A stretch of 64,000 nt of DNA from the NCBI GenBank assembly GCA_963746905.1, contig CAVVCY010000003.1:248001-312000 (forward strand). Reading direction: 5' to 3'. A program made the position numbers and the translations under genes. Below the pieces are notes generated by a model. That model was not told the origin of the DNA. It made no database searches and saw nothing but the letters and a program-made list of their open reading frames with translations. How positions within the stretch are numbered: the first letter of the stretch is position 1; each line of letters begins with the position of its first letter. Below are positions 24,460-34,100 of the stretch, one piece after another. The stretch is from JALYNX01 sp963746905 (lineage in GTDB: Bacteria > Actinomycetota > Acidimicrobiia > Spongiisociales > ZC4RG35).

Positions 24460-25090
24460 GAGCTTTCACCGCCTCGCGAACCAGGACCATTGAGCCCTTC
24501 GGACCGGGGACTGCCCCACCGAGCAGCAGGAGATCCCGCTCGGCGTCGACGCTGACTACCTCGAGGCTGAGAGTGGTCACTCTCTCGCCGCCCAGTCGCC
24601 CGGCCATCTTCATTCCCTTGAACACCCGAGCCGGGGTGGCGCAAGCACCGATCGAACCCGGGGCACGGTGCTTCTTGTGAGTGCCGTGAGAAGCGCCTTG
24701 ACCTTTGAAATTGTGCCGCTCCATAACACCGGCGAAGCCCTTGCCCTTGGAGACCCCGGCGACATCCGCCTTGACCCCGGGCTTGAGGACATCTGCGATC
24801 CGGATCTCCTGACCCAGGGTGTAGGAAGCGGGGTCGGAGACACGAACCTCGACGAGGTGCTTGGCCGGGGCAACCCCGGCTTTGGCGAGATGCCCTGCCT
24901 CCGGCTTGTTGATCCGGCCCGGCTTGACCTCGCCATATGAGATCTGGATCGCGTTGTAGCCATCGCTCTCCATGGTCTTGATCTGGGTGACATGACAGGG
25001 CCCGGCTTTGATAACCGTCACCGGGATCGCCCGAGCCTGGTCATCGAAGACCTGGGTCATCCCCAGCTTTTGCCCGAGGATGGCGTTCAT
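24452..25090 (-). CDS. rplC: 50S ribosomal protein L3
   Basis: 212 aa from ATG 25090 (MNAILGQKLGMTQVFDDQ). KGKGFAGVMERHNFKGQGAS and THKKHRAPGSIGACATPARV form the L3 extension reaching the peptidyl-transferase centre. One of the two proteins that start 50S assembly. A 129-base gap with a heptamer array separates it from rpsJ. Confidence 0.98.
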   Translation of the reverse strand: MNAILGQKLGMTQVFDDQARAIPVTVIKAGPCHVTQIKTMESDGYNAIQISYGEVKPGRINKPEAGHLAKAGVAPAKHLVEVRVSDPASYTLGQEIRIADVLKPGVKADVAGVSKGKGFAGVMERHNFKGQGASHGTHKKHRAPGSIGACATPARVFKGMKMAGRLGGERVTTLSLEVVSVDAERDLLLLGGAVPGPKGSMVLVREAVKARG

Positions 25091-25184
25091 GTCCCGTTCT
25101 CCGTTGACCGTCCGACGCGTCGTCCGAGGAGACGTCGTTTGCGACGCAGGATCGGTTTGCGGCCAACAACCCGAAGGCAATTGC

Positions 25185-25216
25185 GGTGAACGCTGAACGC
25201 TGCAACGCGGTGAACG
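25185..25216. repeat. Heptamer repeat array in the rpsJ-rplC gap
   Basis: Units GAACGCT, GAACGCT, GCAACGC, then GGTGAACG (25188-25216), preceded by another GGTGAACG overlap; the period is 7 bp. It sits just downstream of the rpsJ stop in an otherwise tight operon. Confidence 0.65.
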
Positions 25217-25219
25217 AGC

Positions 25220-25531
25220 TCACAGCTTGATCTCCACTTCAACCCCGGCAGGGAGCTCGAGCCGCATCAGGGAGTCGACCGTCTTGGGAGTCGGTTCCAG
25301 GATGTCGATCAGACGCTTGTGGATTCTCATTTCGAAATGCTCACGTGAGTCCTTGTCAACATGCGGGCCACGGATGACGCAATAGCGATGGATCTCCGTA
25401 GGCAGAGGAACCGGGCCCTTGATCTTGGCCTGAGTCCGCAACACGGTCTCGGTGATCTTCTTCGAGGACTCATCGACCACGTTGTGGTCGTAGGCCTTGA
25501 GGCGGATCCGGATCTTCTGCTGGTCGCTCAT
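25220..25531 (-). CDS. rpsJ: 30S ribosomal protein S10
   Basis: 103 aa. KIRIRLKAYDHNVVDESSKK, GPVPLPTEIHRYCVIRGPH and DSREHFEMRIHKRLIDILEP are S10 hallmarks; in E. coli it is also the NusE transcription factor. Its ATG overlaps the tuf stop (ATGA). Confidence 0.98.
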   Translation of the reverse strand: MSDQQKIRIRLKAYDHNVVDESSKKITETVLRTQAKIKGPVPLPTEIHRYCVIRGPHVDKDSREHFEMRIHKRLIDILEPTPKTVDSLMRLELPAGVEVEIKL

Positions 25532-26718
25532 TTGAGGATCTTGATGACTCGGCCGGCGCCGACGGTGCGGCCGCCTTCACGGATCGCGAAACGGAGACCC
25601 TCATCCATGGCGATGGGAGCTATCAGCTCCACGTTCATCTCCGTGTTATCACCAGGCATCACCATCTGAGTCCCCTCCGGCAACTGAACCGACCCCGTCA
25701 CATCAGTAGTCCGAAAATAGAACTGAGGCCGATACCCAGGAAAAAACGGGTTATGACGGCCCCCCTCCTCCTTAGTCAACACATACACCTGAGCCTCAAA
25801 ATCAGTATGCGGAGTAATCGACCCCGGCTTCGCCAGAACCTGACCCCGCTCCACCTCATCCTTACCCACACCTCTCAGCAACACCCCGACGTTGTCCCCA
25901 GCCCGACCCTCATCCAAAAGCTTGCGGAACATTTCAATCCCAGTAGCCACCGTCTTATGAGTCGGCCGGATCCCCACGATCTCAACCTCCTCATTCACCT
26001 TCAAAATCCCCTGCTCCACCCGACCCGTAACCACCGTCCCCCGACCAGTAATACTGAACACGTCCTCAATCGACATCAGAAACGGCTTATCCGTATCCCG
26101 ATCCGGCTCCGGAATATAAGAATCCACCGAATCCATCAACTCCATGATCTGATCCGACGCCGCCTCATCACCATCCAACGCCCTCAACGCCGAACCCCGC
26201 ACCACCGGAACCTCATCCCCCGGAAACTCATACTCCGTCAACAAATCCCGGACTTCGAGCTCCACCAGGTCCAACAGCTCAGAATCATCAACCATGTCAA
26301 CCTTGTTCAAAAACACGACAATCGAAGGCACCCCCACCTGACGAGCCAACAACACATGCTCCCGAGTCTGAGGCATCGGACCATCAGCCGCCGACACCAC
26401 CAGAATCGCACCATCCACCTGAGCCGCACCCGTAATCATGTTCTTGATGTAATCCGCATGACCCGGCATATCCACATGCGCATAATGACGAGCCTGGGTC
26501 TCATACTCCACATGAGCGATCTGAATCGTGATCCCCCGCTCCCGCTCCTCAGGCGCCTTATCAATCTGATCAAACGACGTCAACTGATTCGAACCACCAA
26601 CCCGCTCCGCCAACACCCGCGTAATCGCAGCCGTCAACGTCGTCTTCCCATGATCAATATGACCCATCGTCCCCACATTCACATGCGGCTTCGAACGCTC
26701 AAACTTCGCCTTCGCCAT
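25528..26718 (-). CDS. tuf: Elongation factor Tu
   Basis: 396 aa GTPase that delivers aminoacyl-tRNA. G1 GHIDHGKTTL, switch I RERGITI, G3 DMPGHADYI, NKVD, and the end TVGAGRVIKILK. The codon usage is remarkable. No codon among the first 62 ends in C (ATG GCG AAG GCG AAG TTT ...), and T- or G-ending codons dominate until about 25640. The last 30-odd codons return to the C-ending usage of the neighbours (ATC GCC, GGC GGC CGC ACC GTC). The gene is in its normal place between fusA and rpsJ and the protein is ordinary. Confidence 0.98.
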   Translation of the reverse strand: MAKAKFERSKPHVNVGTMGHIDHGKTTLTAAITRVLAERVGGSNQLTSFDQIDKAPEERERGITIQIAHVEYETQARHYAHVDMPGHADYIKNMITGAAQVDGAILVVSAADGPMPQTREHVLLARQVGVPSIVVFLNKVDMVDDSELLDLVELEVRDLLTEYEFPGDEVPVVRGSALRALDGDEAASDQIMELMDSVDSYIPEPDRDTDKPFLMSIEDVFSITGRGTVVTGRVEQGILKVNEEVEIVGIRPTHKTVATGIEMFRKLLDEGRAGDNVGVLLRGVGKDEVERGQVLAKPGSITPHTDFEAQVYVLTKEEGGRHNPFFPGYRPQFYFRTTDVTGSVQLPEGTQMVMPGDNTEMNVELIAPIAMDEGLRFAIREGGRTVGAGRVIKILK

Positions 26719-26752
26719 GATTCTTTGGCTCCTCTATCTCTTTCCTAGATCT

Positions 26753-28879
26753 CTATTGCTTCGAACTCAATGCCGCGCCACGCCGGGTCGCCACGATGTC
26801 GTCGGCGATCGAGTCAGGTACGTCTTGATATGAATGGAATTGCATGGAATATGTGGCCCGCCCTTGGGTCTTTGACCGCAAGTCCGTGGCGTAGCCGAAC
26901 ATCTCCGACATCGGCACCTGGGCCCTGATCACCTGGCTGTTTCCCCGCTGGGACATGCCTTCGACCTTGCCCCGCCGGCTATTCAGGTCTCCAATCACAT
27001 CACCCATGTACTCGTCAGGGGTGGTGACTTCGACTTCCATGATCGGCTCGAGGATCTTCACTCCGGCCTTGCGTGCTGCCTCCTGGAGTGCCATGGACCC
27101 TGCAATCTTGAAGGCCATCTCCGAGGAGTCGACATCGTGGAATGACCCGTCAACCAGGATCGCCCTGACGTCTACAAGCGGATAGCCGGCGATGATCCCC
27201 TGGTCCAACGCCTCCTCGATGCCCGAGTCGACCGATGGGATGTACTCGCGGGGGATCTTGCCACCCTTGATGAGGTCGACGAACTCATAACCGCCACCGG
27301 GACCGGTCGGCTCGAGGTTGATGACCACGTGGGCAAATTGGCCCTTGCCACCGGTCTGCTTGACGTGCCGATACACGACCTTCTCAACCGCCCTGCGGAT
27401 GGTCTCCCGATAGGCGACCTGCGGCTTGCCGACAGTGGCGTCGACCTTGAATTCCCGCAGCAGGCGATCGACGAGGATCTCCAGGTGGAGCTCGCCCATG
27501 CCCGAGATGATGGTCTGCCCGGTCTCCTCGTCGGTCCGAACCAGGAAGGTGGGGTCCTCTTCGGTAAGCCGGTGCAGCGACTCGGAGAGCTTCTCGTCAT
27601 CGGACTTGGTCTTGGGCTCTATGGCGACCGAGATCACCGGAGCCGGGAATTCCATCGACTCGAGTTGGATCGGTGACCGCTCCGAGGACAGAGTGTCTCC
27701 CGTCGTGGTGTTCTTGAAGCCAATGCCAGCGACGATGTCGCCGGCAAACACCTCTTCGACATCCTCACGTGAGTTGGCGTGCATTCGCAGGATGCGCCCG
27801 AAACGCTCCTTCTTCCCGGTCGAGGTGTTCAGGACCGAGTCGCCCTTCGCGGCGTGCCCTGAATAGACCCGGAAGTAGGTGAGCTTGCCGACATGGGGGT
27901 CGGACATGATCTTGAAGGCGAGAGCTGCGAACGGCTCGGTGTCTTCGAGTTTGCGCTCGACCACGACCTCCTCGTCACCGGGCTTGAACCCCTTGATCGG
28001 GGGGAGGTCGGCCGGGCTGGGCAGGTAGTCGACAACTGCGTCGAGCAGCAACTGCACACCCTTGTTCTTGAATGCTGATCCGCAGAACACCGGGTTGAAA
28101 TCTCCCTGGAGAGTCCCGTGGCGAACCCCGGACTTGATCTGCTCGACGGTGAGGGTTCCGTGCTCCAAATAGGCCTCGAGGAGGTCCTCGGAGGTCTCGG
28201 CCACCTTCTCGATGAGATCGTGACGGTACTTTGCGGCGAGGGCAGCAAGATCTTCAGGGATGTCGGTGGTGTCCCACTGCTTCCCGTCATCTCCACGCCA
28301 GAGATGGGCCCGTTCCTCAACCAGATCGACGACGCCCATGAAATTGGCTTCGGTGCCAATGGGCAGCTGCATCACGAGGGGATAGGCACCGAGACGATTG
28401 GAGATGGAGTCGATATCGGCGTAGAAGTCGGCGCCTGTCCGGTCCAACTTGTTGATGAAACAGATCCTTGGGACGTGGTAGCGGTCAGCCTGACGCCACA
28501 CCGTCTCCGACTGAGGCTCGACGCCGGCAACGCCGTCGAAAACTGCGACTGCGCCGTCGAGAACCCTCAACGAGCGCTCGACCTCGACGGTGAAATCGAC
28601 GTGGCCGGGGGTATCGATGATGTTGATCAGGTGCTCGTGCCAGACACACGTGGTGGCGGCGGAGGTGATGGTGATGCCCCGCTCCTGCTCCTGCTCCATC
28701 CAGTCCATGGTGGCTGCGCCCTCATGGACCTCACCGATCTTGTAGTTGCGGCCGGTGTAATAGAGGATGCGCTCGGTGAGGGTGGTCTTGCCCGCGTCGA
28801 TATGAGCCATGATCCCGATATTCCGGGTTCGGCTCAGCGGTACTTCCCGCAAATGTTCAAGCGCAGCGTTTCCGCTCAT
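26753..28879 (-). CDS. fusA: Elongation factor G
   Basis: 708 aa translocase GTPase. G1 AHIDAGKTTL, switch region EQERGITITSAATT, DTPGHVDFTVEVERS, NKLDRTGADF, then domains II-V ending in a normal C-terminus (GAALSSKQ). Unlike tuf, it uses the C-ending codons typical of the region. No sign of fusidic-acid-resistance changes can be judged by eye. Confidence 0.98.
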   Translation of the reverse strand: MSGNAALEHLREVPLSRTRNIGIMAHIDAGKTTLTERILYYTGRNYKIGEVHEGAATMDWMEQEQERGITITSAATTCVWHEHLINIIDTPGHVDFTVEVERSLRVLDGAVAVFDGVAGVEPQSETVWRQADRYHVPRICFINKLDRTGADFYADIDSISNRLGAYPLVMQLPIGTEANFMGVVDLVEERAHLWRGDDGKQWDTTDIPEDLAALAAKYRHDLIEKVAETSEDLLEAYLEHGTLTVEQIKSGVRHGTLQGDFNPVFCGSAFKNKGVQLLLDAVVDYLPSPADLPPIKGFKPGDEEVVVERKLEDTEPFAALAFKIMSDPHVGKLTYFRVYSGHAAKGDSVLNTSTGKKERFGRILRMHANSREDVEEVFAGDIVAGIGFKNTTTGDTLSSERSPIQLESMEFPAPVISVAIEPKTKSDDEKLSESLHRLTEEDPTFLVRTDEETGQTIISGMGELHLEILVDRLLREFKVDATVGKPQVAYRETIRRAVEKVVYRHVKQTGGKGQFAHVVINLEPTGPGGGYEFVDLIKGGKIPREYIPSVDSGIEEALDQGIIAGYPLVDVRAILVDGSFHDVDSSEMAFKIAGSMALQEAARKAGVKILEPIMEVEVTTPDEYMGDVIGDLNSRRGKVEGMSQRGNSQVIRAQVPMSEMFGYATDLRSKTQGRATYSMQFHSYQDVPDSIADDIVATRRGAALSSKQ

Positions 28880-29015
28880 CTCTTCCTACTACTCCGACTC
28901 GCTATGAGGTTGTGAACGTCCCACGTCCTGCGGTTCGGGCTGGTTCGGTGGCCGGCCCGCCTGCTGGAACGTTCGGGTAAATCTCTTGCAGTTTCTCCGT
29001 TGGGACCGGTGGCTG

Positions 29016-29483
29016 TTACCAGCGGTAATGGGCGAAGGCCTTGTTGGACTCCGCCATCTTGTGGACATCTTCTTTGCGCTTCACCGCCGCCCCCGTGTAG
29101 TTGGAGGCGTCGAGAATCTCATTCGCCAAGCGCATGGCCATGGTGGGCTCTCGCCGTTGACGGGCGAAATTGACCAACCACCGGATGGCCAGGCTCTCCT
29201 GGCGACGGGGCGAGACTTCGACCGGCACCTGGTAGGAGCTGCCGCCGACACGGCGGGAGCGGACCTCGACCTGGGGGCGGATGTTGTCGATGGCTCGCTT
29301 GAGGACGATTCCGGGATCCTGGCTGGTGCGCTGCTCCACAGTCTCCAGGGCGCTGTAGACGATGTCACGTGCGGTGTTCTTCTTGCCCTTGAGCAGGACC
29401 TTGTTGATCACCTTGCTGACGAGGACGCTGCGGAATACCGGGTCGGGCTCGATCTTTCGCTTTTGGGCTGGAGCGCGACGCAT
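29016..29483 (-). CDS. rpsG: 30S ribosomal protein S7
   Basis: 155 aa. MRRAPAQKRKIEPDPVFRS start, VLLKGKKNTARDIVYSALET, SRRVGGSSYQVPVEVSPRRQ and AFAHYRW end. Nucleates the head of the small subunit. ATG overlaps the rpsL stop. The 136 bases to fusA hold only a weak GAACGT/ACGTTC inverted repeat. Confidence 0.98.
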   Translation of the reverse strand: MRRAPAQKRKIEPDPVFRSVLVSKVINKVLLKGKKNTARDIVYSALETVEQRTSQDPGIVLKRAIDNIRPQVEVRSRRVGGSSYQVPVEVSPRRQESLAIRWLVNFARQRREPTMAMRLANEILDASNYTGAAVKRKEDVHKMAESNKAFAHYRW

Positions 29484-29854
29484 CAGGAGTCCTTCTTGGT
29501 CCCGTATCGGCTTCGGGCCTGCTTGCGGGTGCTCACACCTGAAGCGTCGAGGGTGCCCCGGATCACCTTGTAACGGACGCCGGGAAGGTCACGGACACGG
29601 CCGCCGCGTATGAGAACGATGCTGTGCTCCTGGAGGTTGTGACCCTCGCCAGGGATGTAGGCGGTCACTTCGACACCTGTGGAGAGACGCACCCGGCACA
29701 CCTTGCGCAACGCCGAGTTCGGCTTCTTGGGAGTCACTGTGTAGACGCGGGTACAGACCCCGCGTCGTTGCGGGGCCCCGGCCAGACCGGCGGTCTTCGC
29801 CTTCTTGGTCTTTGGCTTCCTGCCCTCGCGGACAAGCTGCTCAATCGTCGGCAT
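29483..29854 (-). CDS. rpsL: 30S ribosomal protein S12
   Basis: 123 aa. MPTIEQLVREGRKPKTKKAK start, TVTPKKPNSALRKVCRVRL with the Lys residues that are streptomycin-sensitive type, GEGHNLQEHSIVLIRGGRV and GVRYKVIRG. Part of the decoding centre. AGGAG sits 4 bases before the ATG. First gene of the superoperon. Confidence 0.98.
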   Translation of the reverse strand: MPTIEQLVREGRKPKTKKAKTAGLAGAPQRRGVCTRVYTVTPKKPNSALRKVCRVRLSTGVEVTAYIPGEGHNLQEHSIVLIRGGRVRDLPGVRYKVIRGTLDASGVSTRKQARSRYGTKKDS

Positions 29855-29925
29855 TTTGCTCCTAAACGGAAGGAAGCGGCATGGGCGCAGCCCAAGCTGC
29901 CGATCCTCTTGTGAAATCTTGCGTA

Positions 29926-29979
29926 CCGGGCACGCGGGGTGCCCGGCTCGCTTGATCGGCTCTCACCCGAGGGAGAGCC
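29926..29979 (-). promoter_or_regulatory. Two strong hairpins in the rpsL leader
   Basis: On the minus strand GGCTCTC/GAGAGCC (29979-29958, 7-bp stem, 8-base loop) is followed by CCGGGCAC/GTGCCCGG (29946-29926, perfect 8-bp stem, 5-base loop). They lie between the proposed promoter and rpsL and may attenuate or stabilise the superoperon transcript. Confidence 0.55.
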
Positions 29980-29994
29980 GTCGAACGCATTCGG

Positions 29995-30024
29995 ATTCTA
30001 TGTATCTGTCTGCGCGCGTACCAA
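29995..30024 (-). promoter_or_regulatory. Candidate sigma-70 promoter for the rpsL superoperon
   Basis: TTGGTA (30024-30019), 18-base spacer, TAGAAT (30000-29995) on the minus strand, about 140 bases before rpsL. Both hexamers are near consensus. The surrounding 29855-30082 region contains no gene. Confidence 0.6.
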
Positions 30025-30184
30025 ATCGGCCGGGATTTCCCGGCTCGGCAGGTAATACGGTACCAGTTGTCGAAATCGACGCTCAACGGGACCGGATCGC
30101 CTCGTAATTGCGTGCCACAGGTCTCGACGATGGTCGGACCTCATGGGTCCCAATTGACGGCTGAGTCGTGTCCGTCGAACTAGT

Positions 30185-30330
30185 AGTCGTCGGCTGAGTC
30201 GTGGTAGTGGTAGTCTTCAGTCGTGGTGGTCGTCGGCTCCGTCGTGGTGAGTGGAGTCTTCGTCGTGGTGGTCGTCGGCTACGTCGTGGGAGTGGTGTCT
30301 TCAGTCGTGGTGGTCGTCGGCTAGTCGTGG
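30185..30330. repeat. 42/43-bp tandem repeat encoding a Thr-rich tail
   Basis: Four copies of a unit ending CGTCGGC on the plus strand (ends at 30194, 30237, 30279, 30321; periods 43, 42, 42). On the minus strand, each unit can encode a PTTTTTEDTT-like peptide, but single-base indels inside and between units shift the frame each time. Confidence 0.75.
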
Positions 30331-30363
30331 GAGTGGTGGTCTGATCGGGACGGGTGGTCGTGG

Positions 30364-31035
30364 TCACCCCAGGATGGGTGGTGGTGGTTGTGGTCGTACC
30401 CGGGCTCGGCGAGTTCGATGTCTCGGCGGACTCCGCGTCTGGGGGTTGGAGCGCCGGTGGTGGTGGTCTCGCCAGGAATTGTCGTCGTCGGAATGGTCGG
30501 CAACGGTGGTGGTGCTCTCCCCGGGGGGAATCGTTTGTCCCGCCGCAATCGGCTGTCCATCTGTCGGCTGGCACTCGCGTGACGAAAACAGCGTCAGATC
30601 GCCATCCACCCTGATCGCGGACTGCAACACATATACCCGATTCCCGGGGCCCCGGGCATCGCGCAAGATCAGCCAAGTCTGGTCCGGGCTCCGCCCGACA
30701 ACTGTGATCGCCTCGCCCTCGAAAACCTCCCCGAGCTGGGGCCCGCCCGGGCAGGCGTAAACAGGCGAGCTCTCGATGACGCTTCCCGGCGCCTCATATC
30801 CGGACAGACCGCTCAGCCAGGTGAATCCTGCGATTAGAGCGGCGCCCAGCAGCAGCGCGCCCAGGCCCATGACGAGGCGGCCGGCGTTGAGCAGGTCGAA
30901 GTGCGGCAGGAACCGTCGCTCAGCGACATGTGAGCCGCCAGACACTTTGAGGCGATTGGCGATATCCCGCGCCAGTTCGTCTGGAGCGAGCCGTCTCCCC
31001 TTCTTGGGGCCTGACGGGCCTTCATCAGAAGTCAT
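30364..31035 (-). CDS. Membrane protein with SH3-like extracellular domain and frame-broken Thr-rich tail
   Basis: Uninterrupted 223-aa frame. Basic cytoplasmic N-terminus (PKKGRRLAPDELARDIANRL), one membrane helix (about residues 50-72, LVMGLGALLLGAALIAGF), then a small beta-rich domain (VYACPGGPQLGEVFEGEAIT to VLQSAIRVDGDL) reminiscent of bacterial SH3 folds. After TIPPGESTTT the frame degenerates. Thr-rich peptides (PTIPTTTIPGETTTT; TTTTTTTHPGVTTTTRPDQ; TTTTQPTTTSSTDTTQPS) continue in the other two minus-strand frames down to about 30131. So the intact protein probably had a long Thr/Pro tail, broken by several single-base shifts. Confidence 0.6.
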   Translation of the reverse strand: MTSDEGPSGPKKGRRLAPDELARDIANRLKVSGGSHVAERRFLPHFDLLNAGRLVMGLGALLLGAALIAGFTWLSGLSGYEAPGSVIESSPVYACPGGPQLGEVFEGEAITVVGRSPDQTWLILRDARGPGNRVYVLQSAIRVDGDLTLFSSRECQPTDGQPIAAGQTIPPGESTTTVADHSDDDNSWRDHHHRRSNPQTRSPPRHRTRRARVRPQPPPPILG

Positions 31036-31117
31036 CGGTAATTCTTCGGCACGAAAACGGCACCAGCAAAGCGCGGTTTGTAACGATATCTACGGTCGAC
31101 TGCGCCGCCATTGTCGA

Positions 31118-31142
31118 AAAGACCGCCTTTCGGCGGCCTTTT
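31118..31142 (-). terminator. Rho-independent terminator of rpoBC
   Basis: On the minus strand: AAAAG, GGCCGCC-GAAA-GGCGGTC, TTTTC. The stem has seven pairs (one G-U), a GNRA tetraloop and a following T-run, 27 bases past the rpoC stop. The plus-strand version has an A-C mismatch, so the design favours the rpoC direction. Confidence 0.88.
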
Positions 31143-31168
31143 CGAGGAGTTATGGCAATCGGGAGCGC

Positions 31169-34100
31169 CTATTCCTCTTCGTCGTCCGAGCGAATGGAGC
31201 CTCCGAGGCTAGCCAGCCACTCGGCCGGGTCGTCGGGGAGGCCATCATCGCCGCCGCCAGTTGACATCGGCCCACCCTCGAGGAATCCGAGGCTGGCGAC
31301 CGTGGTCGCACCTGGCAGCGACGGCTGCAGCATTTGATACTGCTGGGCGCCGGTGCCAGCGGGGATCAGCTTGCCGATGATGACGTTCTCCTTGAGACCG
31401 CGCATGAAGTCAGATCGTCCCTGGATGGCAGCGTCGGTCAGGACCCGGGTCGTCTCCTGGAAGGAGGCGGCAGATAGCCAGGAATCGGTGGCCAGAGAGG
31501 CCTTGGTGATTCCCATGAGCTCTGGCCTGCCCTCGGCGGGGCGCTTGCCCTCGGCAACCAGTTCCCGGTTGGTATCCCGGAAGGACTGATCGTCGACAAG
31601 GGCGGCGGGTAGGAAGTCGGACTCGTTTGGCGAGACCACTCGAACCCGTCGCAGCATCTGACGCACGATCATCTCGATGTGCTTGTCATGGATCTCGACG
31701 CCCTGTGACTTGTAGACCTCCTGAACCTGATCGACCAGGTACTGCTGGGTGGCGCGCACTCCCTTTGATCTCGAGGACCTCCTTGGGGTCCAATGGGCCC
31801 TCGGTGAGCTGGGTGCCTGCGTCGATGGTCGCACCACTCGCGACTCCCGGCCTGAGCTTGGCGTAACGCGAGATCGGGTAGATGAGCTCGTCGTCTCCGA
31901 CCTCGAGGAGGATGCGACGACCCTGCTCGTCTTCGACGACGGTGACCACGCCCTTCTCCTCGGCCATGACCGCTTTCCCCTTGGGAGCGCGAGCCTCGAA
32001 GAGCTCGACTACGCGGGGTAGGCCGTGGGTAATGTCTTCACCAGCCACGCCTCCTGTGTGGAAGGTCCTCATCGTGAGCTGTGTGCCCGGCTCGCCGATC
32101 GACTGGGCGGCCATGATGCCAACCGCTTCACCGATCTCGACGGTCTTGCCGGTGGCGAGTGACAACCCGTAGCACGCCTGACATACGCCACCTCTGGTGT
32201 CGCAGGTGAGTGGTGAGCGAACCCGGACCGATTCGATAACGGCTTCCTCGACTGCGTGGAGCTCCTTGGTGCCGATAACGACACCGGCCCGCAACTTGTT
32301 GCCGTCCTCAGTGGCCACCATGGTCCGGCCTTCTTTGACGTCGTCCGCAAGGACACGGCCGTAGACCCGGGCCCTGAGGTTTCGGATCTTGGTGCCCCTC
32401 TCGTCGATGACAGGGATGACGATCCCACGGTCGGTCCCGCAGTCCTCATCGAGCACGATCATCTCCTGGGAGACGTCGACCAGACGCCGGGTCAGGTAGC
32501 CGGAGTCAGCTGTGCGAAGGGCGGTGTCGGCCAACCCTTTGCGGGCGCCGTGGGTCGAGATGAAGTACTCGAGAACCGACAGTCCTTCGCGGAAGTTCGA
32601 GATGATGGGACGGGGAATGATGTCACCCTTCGGGTTGGCCACCAGACCGCGCATTCCGGCGATCTGACGAACCTGCATCATGTTCCCGCGCGCTCCCGAG
32701 CCGACCATCATGTCGAGTGAGTTGAAGCGCTGCGATTTGAGGCTGATCTTGGTGGCCTCGGTCACCTTCTCGGTGGCCTCCGTCCAGATCTCGATCAGTT
32801 CCTGACGCCGCTCCTCGTCGGTTACGACTCCTTTTTGGAACAGGCTCTGCACTTTGTCGGCGCGCTCCTCATAGGCCTCGAGGATCTGGGCCTTGTCCGC
32901 AGGAGTGCGCACGTCGTCCAATGCGATGCTGAGACCGGCCTTGGTGGCGTAGTGGAACCCGACTTCTTTGATCCCATCGAGAGTCTCTGCGACAGCCGAC
33001 CTCGGGTAGCGCTCGATGATGGTCTCGATGAGCTTCCTCACGTCAGCCTTGATCACCACCGAATCCACGAAGGGGAAACCCTCCGGGAGGGCCTGGTTGA
33101 AGATGACCCGCCCCAAGGTGGTCTCCGACAGCCCGTCCCTGCTCATCGGCTGCTCGGGGAGGAGGCTCCCCAAGGTGAGCTTGAGATCGGAATAGAGCTC
33201 CGGTTCACCGGCCAGGGCGCCGAGACGGATCTTGATCGGCGCATGGAGCGACAACTCGCCGATCTCGTAGGCCATCATCGCCTCGTCGAGGTCGGCAAAG
33301 CGCCGACCTGCGCCCTTTGCGTTCTCGACGTACTCGGACAGGTAATAGACCCCGATGACCATGTCCTGCGACGGAGTGACGATCGGGCGACCCGACGCCG
33401 GCGACAATACGTTGTTCGACGACAGCATCAGCACCCGGGCCTCGGCCTGCGCCTCGGCGGACAAGGGGAGATGAACCGCCATCTGGTCGCCGTCGAAATC
33501 GGCGTTGAAAGCCTCACACACGAGCGGGTGGATCTGGATCGCCTTTCCTTCGACCAGGACCGGCTCGAAGGCCTGGATCCCGAGACGGTGGAGGGTCGGC
33601 GCCCGGTTGAGGAGCACCGGGTGCTCCTGGATGACGTCGGAGAGGACGTTCCACACCTGCGGGCGCTGGCGCTCGACCATGCGCTTAGCAGCCTTGATGT
33701 TCTGGGCCAGGTCGAGGTCGACCAGTCGCTTCATGACGAAGGGCTTGAACAACTCGAGAGCCATGATCTTGGGCAGACCGCACTGATGGAGTTTCAGTTG
33801 GGGACCGACCACGATCACAGACCGCCCCGAGTAGTCGACTCGCTTGCCGAGCAGGTTCTGGCGGAACCGGCCTTGCTTGCCCTTGAGCATGTCTGACAAT
33901 GACTTGAGGGCCCGGTTCCCCGGCCCGGTCACCGCGCGTCCGCGCCGCCCGTTGTCGAACAGGGCGTCAACCGCTTCCTGGAGCATGCGCTTTTCGTTGT
34001 TCACGATGATCTCGGGGGCACCGAGATCGAGCAGCCTCTTCAGCCGGTTGTTGCGGTTGATGACCCGTCGATAGAGATCGTTGAGGTCGGAAGTGGCGAA

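Noticed and set aside
25753..26719. A 331-aa plus-strand frame opposite tuf
   Set aside because: It is the shadow of the unusual tuf codon usage, rich in Arg, His and Leu; no family features.
29855..30082. tRNA or small RNA gene in the rpsL upstream region
   Set aside because: The hairpins do not form a cloverleaf and no CCA or TPsiC-like motif is present.
30083..30676. An independent Thr/Arg-rich protein of 197 aa
   Set aside because: Only parts of the frame look like protein; they continue the Thr-rich tail of the membrane protein whose frame breaks upstream.
31169..31837. A separate 222-aa gene overlapping the end of rpoC
   Set aside because: Its sequence is the normal RpoC C-terminus in a shifted frame; a single extra G explains it.
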